Notes: a model not told the origin generated them from the sequence alone. Numbered from the stretch's first letter, positions 17,223-25,305 are shown. The stretch: DNA of 33,914 bases from Gemmatimonadota bacterium (GCA_018673255.1 JABHDC010000207.1:1-33914), one strand, 5' to 3'. Translations and numbers: made by a program.

Positions 17223-18446
17223 TTACTTCGCGTAGAAGCCGATCAGCACAGCCAGGAGAGGGACCGCTGCCACCCAACGACCCCAGACGACATCGCTCGT
17301 CCTGCGCAGGATCAGCAGTCGTAGCGATTCGGCACCGGCGGCGATCGCGACCAGGGAGAAAGGGACCAAGTAGACGTAGACACGCGGCTCAACCTGTATG
17401 CCGAGGGCGAGATTGAGTACCAGGGGCAGGCCGAGGAGAGTGCCAAGGAACAGACCGGCGCCGCGGCGTGCGCCCTCGAGTGTAATCAATCCCCAGGCAG
17501 CAAATACGTGCATGAGCCAGCCGAGTCGTGGAGGGCCGATCGCGCTCCACACGCCGGCGACGCAGTCGGCAAATCCGGTAAGGGTCAGTGGTTCACCGAA
17601 ACGATCGGCGTGAGCGTGAAGATGCTCCAGGTGGGGCAGATAGACGAGGACCGTGTGAAGGCCGATGGCGGCGGTAGCCAGCAGCAGGGCAACCAGTGTA
17701 GAGGTGACCGATGATCCTCTGGTGCGACGAATCAGCAGCATTGCACCGATGGTGCCGGCGCCGATCAACAGGGCCGCACCGGGGATCGTGAGGATAGCCA
17801 GAGACCCTGTGGCGGCGACACCTATCCAGGACCAGTCTGCCTCCGACCTGGGGCCAGGGCGAGCGTCGTGTGCCGTCGTGTCTTGTGTCGGGGTGACGTC
17901 GGCACGAGTGGCGGCCGAATCGAGGCGTGCTGCACCGAGGCTGCGCGTGAGAGCGATCCACAGCGCTGTCGCATAGAGCGTGCCGAGCAAGACGAGGAGT
18001 GTGTAGCCTTGAGCCTGCTGCGAGAAGCTGACGTGCAGGGTGTGACCGGTCAGCAGCAATGCGGCCAGCAGGCCGATGGTCGGTGCGCCGGTGAGTCGGC
18101 GGGCAAACCAGAAGATGACGGGGATGCCCATCAGGCCAGCCACCAAGGCGGGTAATCGAAGAACCCACTCGGCATCGCCGAAGACAGACTGCATGAAATG
18201 CACGCACAGCGTATGGAGGAAGTGGTTGTTCGGCAGATCGTGGGCTGAAAGAATGTCGGACCAGGACTGGGAAGCGAAGAGGATCGTATTGAGTTCATCG
18301 TGACCGAAGGAGCGTTCGATCCCCGGCCATCGCAGGGTCACACCCAGGGCGATGAACGAACCCAGTATGGGCAGGATGAAGTTCGGCGGGACCATGCTGG
18401 CTTGGGAACTGCCGCCTTGGGATCTGGTTGTGTGGGGTTCGGACAC
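17223..18446 (-). CDS. GT39/PMT-like integral-membrane glycosyltransferase, possibly truncated at the C-terminus
   Basis: 407 residues with about ten hydrophobic helices. The first periplasmic loop carries the family's catalytic acidic motif as FGHDELNT (D50/E51), followed by AHDLPNNHFLHTL, the second-loop histidine motif typical of ArnT/PMT_2-type enzymes that use polyprenyl-phosphate sugars. Family members are usually 480-600 residues; this one stops right after a helix (VPLLAVLIGFYAK). Read past the TAA, the same frame gives PPRWRG, like the YP..DWRG segment that often follows this helix, then more stops, then a plausible C-terminus at 17198-17097. This suggests a nonsense or frameshift truncation. 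The start is GTG at 18446, nine bases after the radical SAM stop, with GAGAGA as binding site. It is probably co-transcribed with the genes upstream. Confidence 0.8.
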   Translation of the reverse strand: MSEPHTTRSQGGSSQASMVPPNFILPILGSFIALGVTLRWPGIERSFGHDELNTILFASQSWSDILSAHDLPNNHFLHTLCVHFMQSVFGDAEWVLRLPALVAGLMGIPVIFWFARRLTGAPTIGLLAALLLTGHTLHVSFSQQAQGYTLLVLLGTLYATALWIALTRSLGAARLDSAATRADVTPTQDTTAHDARPGPRSEADWSWIGVAATGSLAILTIPGAALLIGAGTIGAMLLIRRTRGSSVTSTLVALLLATAAIGLHTVLVYLPHLEHLHAHADRFGEPLTLTGFADCVAGVWSAIGPPRLGWLMHVFAAWGLITLEGARRGAGLFLGTLLGLPLVLNLALGIQVEPRVYVYLVPFSLVAIAAGAESLRLLILRRTSDVVWGRWVAAVPLLAVLIGFYAK

Positions 18447-18454
18447 GGGATCTC

Positions 18455-20560
18455 TCAGAACAAATCGAGTTGCAGGTGGCTGCGACGGCGGAAGTGTTCA
18501 GTCGCCAGCTCGTGATGGTGGCCATCGAGACCGTAACGCTTGCGTGCAAGAGTGAAGAACCTGGAGATCAAATCGGCAAGTTCGCCCTCGCCCCGCATGC
18601 GGGAGGTGAAGCGGGGATCGGAGAGGTCACCCTCGCGCACCTTGCGCAGACGGCTCTGGATCTTGCCGGCCCGATCAGGCATGTGGCGCTCGAGCCAGTC
18701 GAGGAAGAGGGGCTCCACGGCCCCGGGCAGACGCACCATGATATAGTTGGCCCACTGCGCGCCCGACTGGGCTGCGGCTTCAAGGATATTTGGCACTTCC
18801 TCGTCGTTCAGGCCAGGAATCAGGGGGGCCACATTGATACCCACGGGTACACCCGCGTCCGCCAGGGTACGAATCGCGTCCAGGCGCTGCATGGGGCGTG
18901 ATGTACGTGGTTCCAGGACACCCGTGAGCTCGGGCTTCAGGCTCGTAACCGACAGGGTCACGTGCACGAGATCGAGTGCTGCCAGCTGTTGCAGGATCTC
19001 TGTGTCGCGCGAGACCAGCTGATTCTTGGTAATGATGGTGACGGGATTGCGGAATTCGAGGAAGACCTCAAGACACTGGCGGGTGATCTCGAGTCGCTTC
19101 TCGACGGGCTGATAACAGTCCGTATTGCCGGAGAGAGCGACCACCTGCGGCGACCACGATTTCTTGCGGAAGGTGTCACGCAATAGATCGGGGGCATCCT
19201 GCTTGACGAGGATCTTCGTTTCGAAGTCGAGACCGGCCGACAAGCCGAGGTATTCGTGGGTGGGACGGGCGTAGCAATTGTGGCTGACGACGCCATCGGC
19301 GATGAAGTCCCCCGTGCCTGTGGTGATATCGAAGAGGGTCATCTTGCCCACGGGTTCGATGGAGACAATGCCGAGGGGTTCGGCCGACTTCAGAGCGGTG
19401 CCTTCGATATCACACTTGCGACGGATCGCTGGACGCGTCTGGTGGAGGAAGCGCAGATGCTGATGCATGCCGCCCGGGATGCGGAGGATCCGCTTTGGCT
19501 GCTTGCACTTTCTCTTCTGCTCTTCGACGAGGAATGGAAACGCCAGACGGTGCAGGGCCCACTCGGCCTGCGCCATGATCTGGTCGTCTGCGGTGGAGAT
19601 GCGCAGGGTGTTTCTCCTGAAGTGTCCTTCCACGTCGAAGATGCCTGCCAGATACCCGCGACTCCAATTGGCGGCCGGCGCGTGGGGCCACATGACCAGC
19701 TCACGGATCTTCTCGACGGAGGCGCGCGAATGGGTAAGGATGCCGTGGATCGGCTGGCGTTTGGCAGTCGCCTCCCGGAAGAGGAATGGAGAGGTGTCGA
19801 CGCCGATCTGCCGGAGGAAGTCAGCCGTCCTGGCCAGTGCTTCGTCGTCTTCGAGAGCCAGTCGGAAATGACATTGCGTTTCGATCCTCCGGCTATGCCC
19901 GTTGTAGGAGTATTCGACCGACCCGGCGGCACGAATCACCCCGCAGAGATAGCCGTGGCGGTAGTGGGCGTCCGTCGTCGACACGCTAGTGAATCCACCC
20001 GACCCCACGAGCTTGTCTTTCGGGCTCAGGTGAGGTCGCCTTCGTGAATCCGCCCCGGCACCGGTGACGAACTTCCAGCCACGTGCCGTAAGGAATCGGT
20101 GGTCGGCGGCGGCGGCAAGCTCGGTGCCGTCCTGTAAGGTGATCCTGTAGGCGGGCTTCTCAATTTCCCAGTGGGCCAGGACCTGTGTCCTGATGTAGCG
20201 CCGGGCGCTTCCCTGGCGATGGGTGCCGAAGATCTCATCGCCTGGGGTCAGTGTGGCGAGGGTGCGGGTCGTGCCATCGGCGAGCAGGATCGGGGTTTCA
20301 CCATCGACGCAATACACACACCCGTGTTCGCAGCCTCGATACGGGTTCAGGCTGTAGTTGAATCCCACATCGGGACTGTCATTCTTCGCCAGGATGGAGC
20401 GCGAGGCGTCGTCGAAATACTGCGTCGGCTGTTTGCGCTCGAAGTCTTCCTCATCTGGCTCGATCGTGTCGGGTTCGAGGTGAAGGGGTTCGAAGCGATT
20501 GGGTGTGTTGGTGGCAGAGCCGCGGCCTCGGGCTTTGGCGGGGGTGGTTTGGTGGAGCAT
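18455..20560 (-). CDS. PA0069/Rv2578c-type radical SAM protein (COG1533, SplB-like) containing an intein
   Basis: 701 residues before splicing, 356 after. The N-extein ends YRGCEHGCVY and the C-extein resumes CYARPTHEYLG, so splicing rebuilds the CX3CX2C cluster-binding motif CEHGCVYC. The C-extein contains the rest of the radical SAM barrel (VALSGNTDCYQPVEKRLEIT, VTIITKNQLVSRD, VTLSVTSLKPELTG, GVPVGINVAPLIPGLND). The very end is QLDLF, matching the beta sliding-clamp-binding consensus QL(S/D)LF. COG1533 is related to spore photoproduct lyase, so a DNA-repair role is often assumed but unproven for this branch. The start ATG at 20560 has AGGA five bases upstream; the frame extends further back only into a structured repeat and is rejected. 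The gene sits beside dnaE2 across the repeat region. Confidence 0.9.
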   Translation of the reverse strand: MLHQTTPAKARGRGSATNTPNRFEPLHLEPDTIEPDEEDFERKQPTQYFDDASRSILAKNDSPDVGFNYSLNPYRGCEHGCVYCVDGETPILLADGTTRTLATLTPGDEIFGTHRQGSARRYIRTQVLAHWEIEKPAYRITLQDGTELAAAADHRFLTARGWKFVTGAGADSRRRPHLSPKDKLVGSGGFTSVSTTDAHYRHGYLCGVIRAAGSVEYSYNGHSRRIETQCHFRLALEDDEALARTADFLRQIGVDTSPFLFREATAKRQPIHGILTHSRASVEKIRELVMWPHAPAANWSRGYLAGIFDVEGHFRRNTLRISTADDQIMAQAEWALHRLAFPFLVEEQKRKCKQPKRILRIPGGMHQHLRFLHQTRPAIRRKCDIEGTALKSAEPLGIVSIEPVGKMTLFDITTGTGDFIADGVVSHNCYARPTHEYLGLSAGLDFETKILVKQDAPDLLRDTFRKKSWSPQVVALSGNTDCYQPVEKRLEITRQCLEVFLEFRNPVTIITKNQLVSRDTEILQQLAALDLVHVTLSVTSLKPELTGVLEPRTSRPMQRLDAIRTLADAGVPVGINVAPLIPGLNDEEVPNILEAAAQSGAQWANYIMVRLPGAVEPLFLDWLERHMPDRAGKIQSRLRKVREGDLSDPRFTSRMRGEGELADLISRFFTLARKRYGLDGHHHELATEHFRRRSHLQLDLF
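19277..20311 (-). other. Intein with a LAGLIDADG-type homing endonuclease domain (probably inactive)
   Basis: 345 residues, starting at Cys1 (CVDGETPILLADGTT, block A) and ending VVSHN (block G) followed by +1 Cys. Block B is GTELAAAADHRFLT with its histidine; block F is MTLFDITTGTGDFIADG. All splicing residues (Cys1, block B His, penultimate His, terminal Asn, Cys+1) are present, so splicing should work. The two endonuclease motifs are YLCGVIRAAG (residues 204-213 of the precursor) and YLAGIFDVEG (303-312). The first has lost the acidic residue that binds catalytic metal (Ala instead of Asp); the second keeps Glu. The endonuclease is therefore likely degenerate. The insertion point lies exactly before the third cluster cysteine, the most conserved spot of the host protein, as is usual for inteins. 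Confidence 0.93.
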
Positions 20561-20596
20561 GGGTGTCCTGGGTGAGTGGTATTGGGTTGGTGTCGG

Positions 20597-20778
20597 GTGG
20601 GTCTGCTCCGATGTCTCCGGGCCCGCCGCTCGGGCTTCGGACTGTCTCGCGAGCTGACCGACGCCACATCCTGTGGCTACGGTCAGCGCCCGCCATCCCT
20701 GGCGGGCGCCCTTCGGGCTCAACTGCTCGACATTCCTGCCCTCCGCTCCTGGGCCCTGCGTCATCGGAGCAGACCCAC
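20597..20778 (-). repeat. Structured palindromic repeat, copy A
   Basis: 182 bp bounded by perfect 17-bp inverted ends (GTGGGTCTGCTCCGATG and its complement at 20762-20778). Just inside, GGGCCC pairs with GGGCCC. The interior has three hairpins: 20653-20687 (GCTGACCG-ac-GCCACA-tcc-TGTGGC-ta-CGGTCAGC), 20686-20709 (GCGCCCGCCA-tccc-TGGCGGGCGC), and a small GCCC-TTC-GGGC at about 20708-20718. Copy B has the same helices with paired base changes. The minus strand is given because B on the plus strand matches A on the minus strand; the transcribed strand, if any, is unknown. Confidence 0.9.
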
Positions 20779-20803
20779 ATCGAGAAAGCCACTTTCCACA
20801 CAC
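20760..20803 (-). repeat. Short hairpin repeat unit R1
   Basis: On the minus strand: GTGTGTGG, a small hairpin GAAAG-TGG-CTTTC, then TCGATGTGGGTCTG and CTCCGATGAC. It overlaps the right end of repeat copy A. Unit R2 (20836-20885) has the same flanks around a different hairpin. Confidence 0.65.
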
Positions 20804-20835
20804 CTTCTGCTACCGGCGCTTTGCAGATCGCTGAA

Positions 20836-20885
20836 GTCATCGGCACAGGCCCACTTCGAAAAAGAGAGGCCTCTCTCCCACACAC
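20836..20885 (-). repeat. Short hairpin repeat unit R2
   Basis: On the minus strand: GTGTGTGG, a perfect palindrome AGAGAGGCCTCTCT (20863-20876), then TCGAAGTGGGCCTGTGCC and GATGAC. It is a direct repeat of R1, 76 bases further on, with the same flanks and a different hairpin core. Confidence 0.65.
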
Positions 20886-21152
20886 TCTTTCTGGGTGTCG
20901 GCGCCTCTTGGCGCGTCGAATTCGATGGTGTGTGTGGCGCCGAATTTGTAGTGGGTGATGGCTGAGGTGCGGGTGGTAATTGCCACAAGTCCGGTAGGTG
21001 TGGGATCAGCCAATCCAGGTCTTCCTGTGTGAGGGAAGCTGTGCCACGCTACCAAGTAGGTGGAGAATCTCCCTGCTCTCTGAGTCAGATGTATGACAGC
21101 GGGAGCACTGGCACTTTGCCTCAGGATGCCATGATGGACTGCAGGTCTGATG

Positions 21153-21327
21153 AGTCTGTGTTGATGGCGTAGGACCCATTGAGCGAAGGGCAGACTTTCC
21201 GAGCATGGGGCCCGAAGGGAACACGCCAGGACGGCGTGTTCCGACCGTAGCCGCAGGATGCGGCATCGGTCGGCCCGTGAGGAGAGTCGTTGACCGAGCG
21301 GAGGGTCCGGAGGCATCAACACAGACT
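21153..21327 (+). repeat. Structured palindromic repeat, copy B
   Basis: 175 bp bounded by perfect 14-bp inverted ends (AGTCTGTGTTGATG at 21153-21166 and its complement at 21314-21327), with GGACCC/GGGTCC inside. Hairpins: 21218-21242 (GGAACACGCC-aggac-GGCGTGTTCC) and 21241-21273 (CCGACCG-ta-GCCGCA-gga-TGCGGC-at-CGGTCGG). The order and loops match copy A read on the other strand, and most sequence differences between the copies occur as matched pairs in stems. It ends 21 bases before the dnaE2 stop. Confidence 0.9.
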
Positions 21328-21348
21328 TCATGGATACAGGCACGTTTC

Positions 21349-24300
21349 TCAACCTGTTCTTTTGGTTCGCGACTTGAACACATGCCCCGCTGCGATCTTG
21401 GCCAGGTCGTCGCCCGCGGTGCCGTCCCCTTCGAGTGCCTTGCCGGTTCGCACGGCCTCTTCACCGGCATCGACGGCGTTCTGGTGACCGGCGGCTGATG
21501 GGAATCCGGCGTAGCCACCGAAGATGCCTTCCAGGGGCCAGACCTCTCTGGCCATCAGGGCACGCCATTCGCCGGTGGCCTGGAGTGGGCCCTTGAAGAG
21601 CAAGGCCGGTTTGATCAGCAGGTCGTAGTGCTTCTCGTAGACCTTGGGGTGTACGATGACCTGGATGAAGCCGGTTTCGTCTTCCAGCGTCACGAACATG
21701 AAACCCTTGGCCGTCGGTGGGCGCTGGCGCATGATGACGATGCCGGCGAGGGTGACCACCGGTCCCTGTAGATCATTTGGCGTGCTCTTGGGACTCGTGC
21801 CGTCGCCGGCCAACACCATCGTGCGCTGGCAGCTTTCGATGGTGGGGATGCCGAGATCGTTCAGGTGTCTTCGGGCGAGTGTGATGGGGTGGACACGACC
21901 GGCGCCGATGGAGCGGTAGTCCCAGGACAGGCGTTCGGCGGCACTCAAGGTGGGCAGGTCGGGGACGTCTTCTTCGGTCAGCAGGGGCATGTCGAACAGA
22001 GAGGGCTGCGCGCTGCGATCGCCAGCAGCTTCTCTTCGATTGGCGACGACCCCCGCTTCCCACAGGGCCCGCCGGCTGGTACCGGCCAGCGTGTCGAGGG
22101 CACCGGACTTGGCCAGGGCATCCAGATCGCGGCGGTCGAGATCAGGGACTCTGGTGGCCAGGTCTTCTACCGATCGAAAGGAGCCGGCGAGTCGTGCCCA
22201 GAGGATCTGCTCAATCGCTTCTTCGGCGAGGCCTTTGATCGACGACAGGGGCTTTCGGATGCCGAGACGGCCATCGTCGAGGCGCACGAGGTCGTAACGG
22301 GCCGTGGATTCGTCGATCGTCGGCAGGAGGGTGGGAATGCCAAAACGTCTCGCCTCTTCCTCGATGGTCATGAGGTTGTAGAAGCCGGGGCGGTGCTGCA
22401 TGAAGGCGGCCAGGTGGGCGGCGGGGTGATAACGTTTCATCCAGGCCGAGTGATAGACGGTCATGGCGAAGGCGGCTGCATGAGAACGGCAGAAGCCGTA
22501 GCCGACGAAGTGGGAGACCTTTTCGAAGACCGATTCGGCGATCGGTCTCGGCACACCTTTGGCGACGGCGCCGTCGATGAATTGCCCGCCCATCTCTCCC
22601 ATGCGCACCGGGTCGTGGCTCTTGGACATGAGTTGCCGGAAGTCGTCGGCGTCGGCCATGGACATGCCCGCAAAGCGGTGCGCCACATCCAGGATCTGTT
22701 CCTGGAAAAGGATGACGCCATAGGTGTCGGCGAGGATCGGTTCGAGGCTGGGGTGTTCGTAGATGACAGGTTCCAGGCCGCGGCGGCGTCGCACGAAGGG
22801 GTGGACCATGCCGGACTGCAATGGGCCGGGGCGGAAGAGGGCGACTTCGGCGACGAGATCGTCGAAACACTCGGGTTGATTCTGCGCGATCAGATGCATC
22901 TGGCCCTGTGATTCGATCTGGAACAGGGTCACTGTCTGCCCCGAACAGATGAGCTCATAGACACCGGGGTCGTCGAGAGGGAGGGTCATAAAATCCACCT
23001 CGATGCCTTCGTGTCGTTGGATCAATTCGGCGCCTTCGCTCAGGCAGGCCATCATGCGCAGACCGAGGACATCGAGCTTCACCAGCCCCATCGCTTCGAC
23101 GTCGAGTTTGTCGAAGGTGACCATCTTCACGCCATTGGCGGAGACCTGGATGGGGGTGAAGTGGGAGAGGGGTTTGCGCGACAGGATCATGCCGCCGGAG
23201 TGCAGGCCGAGGTGGCGGGGGCACAGGTGCAGGTCGGCGACACGTTCGAGGAGCAGGTCGACCAGCGGTGCATCGCCGAGGACGCCGGTGATCTGCTCGC
23301 GGTAGTCGGTGACTTCGTTGGCCTGGCCGGAGGGCACGGTCTGCGACAGGGCGTCGACTCTGGGCATGGGCCAGCCGAGGGCCTTGGCCACATCGCGCAG
23401 GGCGAGACGCAGTTTGTAGGTGATGAGGGTCGCCGTCATCGCCGTCTGTTCGATGCCGAAGCGACGTTCCATCCAGTCGATGACTTCGTCGCGGCGATCA
23501 GAATCGAAGTCTACGTCGATGTCGGGGGTGCCTTTGCGACCGCCGTGCAGGAATCGTTCGAAGAGCAGATTGTGGCGGATCGGATCCACGGCGGTGATGC
23601 GTAGCAGAAAAGCGATGATGCTGTTGGCCGCCGAACCGCGTCCGGCACAACGGATGCCACGTTCCCGTGCGACGGTGACGACTTCGTGCACGACGAGGAA
23701 GAATTCCTCCAGCTCCAGATCCGTGATGACCTTCAATTCGAGGTCGTATTGTGCCTGAGCCTTGGCGCGTTTGTCGGGCGCATAGAGGTCCCGCAGGCCG
23801 GCATCGCACAGTTCGGTCAGATAGCTGCGGGCGGTCTTTCCTTTTGGGATGATGGCCGCCGGCGGTGTGATGTATTCGGGCACAAGATCAACGCGACAGG
23901 ACTCGGCAATCTCCACGGTGCGATCGAAGGCTTCCGGGTAGGGGAGCAATCGCCGCAACTGCGCTTCGGATTTCAAATACGCTTCCGCATTGCGCGGTCG
24001 TTCGGCGTGAGGCTCGCTGACACGGATGTTGAGGCGCGCGCAGGTGAGCAGATCGTAACGCTGCCAGTTGGCGCGTGTGGCGAAACGCACCTCGTTGGTG
24101 ACGACGGTGGGCAGTTGGAGCGTGGCGGCCAGCTGGTGGAGACGGGCGGCGACAGTGCCGTCTTCCGGTAGCAGGCCGTGGATGAGTTCCACGTAGAGGC
24201 GGCCGCCAGGTCGGCCGTCGAAGATCTCGCGCAGCGTGCGCAACCAGGCGATGGCGGCATCCTCCTGGCGATGGGATGCCAGTTGCCAGAGCGTGCCCAA

Positions 24301-24909
24301 ACGTCCGCCCGTGAGGCAGATGAGATCCTCGGCTTGGGCGGCGAGTTGTTCCATGCTGACGGTGGGCGTCGGTCGTTTCGGTGGGGGAATGATGTTGAGT
24401 GGCGTGGTGTCGCCCGAACCGATGAAGCGGACGTCCCCGATGTTGGGTGCCGTGCGGGGGTCATCGTGGGTGAGGTCGTCGGTGGATGGGTCGCAGTCAA
24501 AGGGGGCACCAGAGGTTTGGGCGTCACCGATGAGAGATCCCACGTCGGCCACAGTGCGCGTGCCTGAAATTGCGATGCGTTCACCGAGCAGGGCGAGGTC
24601 GCCATCCTGCAGTCCGGCACTGGCCAGGTGGGCGCGGGTCAGCAGGGAACACAGATCGCGATAACCGGTGGGTGAGCGAGCCAGCAGGATCAGGGGCGCA
24701 CCATCGACGAGAACCTCCGCACCGACGACGGCATGGAGATCCATTGCCTTGCAGGCCTTCTGGAAACGCACCATGCCATAGACGCCATGCAGATCGGTGA
24801 GGCCCAGCGCCGGCTGGCCGAGTTCGGCCGCACGGGTGGCGAGGGCTTCAGGCGAAGAGCCGCCGGCGCCGAAAGAGAACCAGCTGCGTGTGTGGAGGTG
24901 GACGAACAC
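21349..24909 (-). CDS. dnaE2: Error-prone DNA polymerase III alpha-type subunit DnaE2 (ImuC)
   Basis: About 1186 residues; translesion C-family polymerase of the ImuB-DnaE2 mutasome. It starts with the PHP domain (VHLHTRSWFSFGAGG, then LGLTDLHGVYGMVRF). The polymerase palm contains GTPDIDVDFDSDRRDE at ~463, with catalytic D465 and D467. SGGMILSRKPLSHF and RSHAAAFAMTVYHSAWMK (usual S.A.S.A region) are family hallmarks. QPSLFD (Q968) fits the beta-clamp-binding consensus. An OB-fold follows (LAGIVIMRQRPPTAKGFMFV, then TLEDETG). The PHP start suggests GTG at 24909 (MFVHLH), overlapping the upstream gene; GTG at 24951 is an alternative, and neither has a strong binding site. It is co-transcribed with the DUF6504-like gene from the LexA-controlled promoter at 25331-25359. 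Confidence 0.95.
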   Translation of the reverse strand: MFVHLHTRSWFSFGAGGSSPEALATRAAELGQPALGLTDLHGVYGMVRFQKACKAMDLHAVVGAEVLVDGAPLILLARSPTGYRDLCSLLTRAHLASAGLQDGDLALLGERIAISGTRTVADVGSLIGDAQTSGAPFDCDPSTDDLTHDDPRTAPNIGDVRFIGSGDTTPLNIIPPPKRPTPTVSMEQLAAQAEDLICLTGGRLGTLWQLASHRQEDAAIAWLRTLREIFDGRPGGRLYVELIHGLLPEDGTVAARLHQLAATLQLPTVVTNEVRFATRANWQRYDLLTCARLNIRVSEPHAERPRNAEAYLKSEAQLRRLLPYPEAFDRTVEIAESCRVDLVPEYITPPAAIIPKGKTARSYLTELCDAGLRDLYAPDKRAKAQAQYDLELKVITDLELEEFFLVVHEVVTVARERGIRCAGRGSAANSIIAFLLRITAVDPIRHNLLFERFLHGGRKGTPDIDVDFDSDRRDEVIDWMERRFGIEQTAMTATLITYKLRLALRDVAKALGWPMPRVDALSQTVPSGQANEVTDYREQITGVLGDAPLVDLLLERVADLHLCPRHLGLHSGGMILSRKPLSHFTPIQVSANGVKMVTFDKLDVEAMGLVKLDVLGLRMMACLSEGAELIQRHEGIEVDFMTLPLDDPGVYELICSGQTVTLFQIESQGQMHLIAQNQPECFDDLVAEVALFRPGPLQSGMVHPFVRRRRGLEPVIYEHPSLEPILADTYGVILFQEQILDVAHRFAGMSMADADDFRQLMSKSHDPVRMGEMGGQFIDGAVAKGVPRPIAESVFEKVSHFVGYGFCRSHAAAFAMTVYHSAWMKRYHPAAHLAAFMQHRPGFYNLMTIEEEARRFGIPTLLPTIDESTARYDLVRLDDGRLGIRKPLSSIKGLAEEAIEQILWARLAGSFRSVEDLATRVPDLDRRDLDALAKSGALDTLAGTSRRALWEAGVVANRREAAGDRSAQPSLFDMPLLTEEDVPDLPTLSAAERLSWDYRSIGAGRVHPITLARRHLNDLGIPTIESCQRTMVLAGDGTSPKSTPNDLQGPVVTLAGIVIMRQRPPTAKGFMFVTLEDETGFIQVIVHPKVYEKHYDLLIKPALLFKGPLQATGEWRALMAREVWPLEGIFGGYAGFPSAAGHQNAVDAGEEAVRTGKALEGDGTAGDDLAKIAAGHVFKSRTKRTG

Positions 24910-24937
24910 GAGAAGGGGGAGCAGTCTGGCTTGTGGT

Positions 24938-25192
24938 TCAGTCCACCACACGAGCCAGCATCCACTCGGTACCGCGTAGATACAGTTCAAGATGCTGGAC
25001 GGCGTCGCCGACGCCGAGGGTAGCTTCGACCAGCACGTAAAGGCGCCGCTCTTCGCGCGCCCACCAGCGATTCTGCAGCACCCAGCGATCGAGGATGCGG
25101 GAGACGTGGTAGGTGTTCGAACGCCAGTAGAGACGTACGGGTCGGCAGAGATCGTCGGTGTCGACGTCGATGGGACTTTGGATGGACTTCAA
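24938..25192 (-). CDS. DUF6504-like small protein of the mutasome operon
   Basis: 84 residues: RPVRLYWRSNTYHVSRILDR, followed by WVLQNRWWAREERRLYVLVEA, then HLELYLRGTEWMLARVVD. The pattern of RP..F.WRG..Y.V..VLD.W....RWW followed by a strand-rich tail resembles the DUF6504 proteins commonly encoded with imuB and dnaE2 in Actinobacteria and Deinococcus relatives. Function is unknown; it may be a small accessory of the translesion complex. The start is TTG at 25192 with GAGG nine bases upstream. The 3' end overlaps the start region of dnaE2, so the two are translationally coupled. Family assignment is by motif memory, not search. Confidence 0.7.
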   Translation of the reverse strand: MKSIQSPIDVDTDDLCRPVRLYWRSNTYHVSRILDRWVLQNRWWAREERRLYVLVEATLGVGDAVQHLELYLRGTEWMLARVVD

Positions 25193-25221
25193 TTCGCGTT
25201 TACCTCGTCAGCGGGGGGATG

Positions 25222-25249
25222 AGAGCCTGTCAAAAGCGACAGGCTCTTT
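25222..25249. terminator. Hairpin in the leader of the dnaE2 operon (terminator-like on the plus strand)
   Basis: A perfect 10-bp stem AGAGCCTGTC/GACAGGCTCT with loop AAAAGC. Read on the plus strand it is followed by TTTG, a weak intrinsic terminator; on the minus strand it forms a hairpin in the dnaE2 leader RNA, about 20 bases before the ribosome binding site of the DUF6504-like gene. No plus-strand gene feeds into it. Confidence 0.5.
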
Positions 25250-25271
25250 GTGCCGGGAGGTGGGGAGCGCG

Positions 25272-25305
25272 AAGACCCTGGGGGTCTTTGTAAACCCTGC
25301 GGGTC
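25272..25305. repeat. Two tandem small hairpins in the dnaE2 operon leader
   Basis: AAGACCC-tgg-GGGTCTT (25272-25288) and AACCC-tgc-GGGT (25293-25304). They lie between the LexA-controlled promoter and the first gene, so they would be transcribed in the leader. The shared AGACCC/GGGTCT core makes them near-repeats of each other. Confidence 0.5.

Larger units (their letters stand above)
20561..21348. other. 788-base region without a convincing gene, filled with structured repeats
   Basis: This gap between the radical SAM gene and dnaE2 carries two large palindromic repeats (20597-20778 and 21153-21327) and two shorter related units (20760-20803 and 20836-20885). Frames crossing it on either strand are short, low-complexity translations of the palindromes. 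The central part (20886-21150) has a few inverted GGCGCC motifs but no promoter, terminator or gene that I can support. Confidence 0.7.

Noticed and set aside
20561..20803. 81-codon N-terminal extension of the radical SAM protein
   Set aside because: It is a translation of structured repeat A; ATG at 20560 has AGGA at the right distance and family-like sequence begins soon after.
20837..21352. 171-codon minus-strand frame through the repeat region
   Set aside because: It crosses repeat copy B and unit R2, with low-complexity sequence and no family resemblance.
21865..22911. 348-codon plus-strand frame opposite dnaE2, and similar frames at 6977-7858 and 998-1726
   Set aside because: Antisense shadows of conserved genes; the translations lack recognisable domains.
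25222..25249. Terminator of an unannotated plus-strand gene
   Set aside because: No plus-strand coding sequence precedes it; the stem is better explained as part of the dnaE2 leader.
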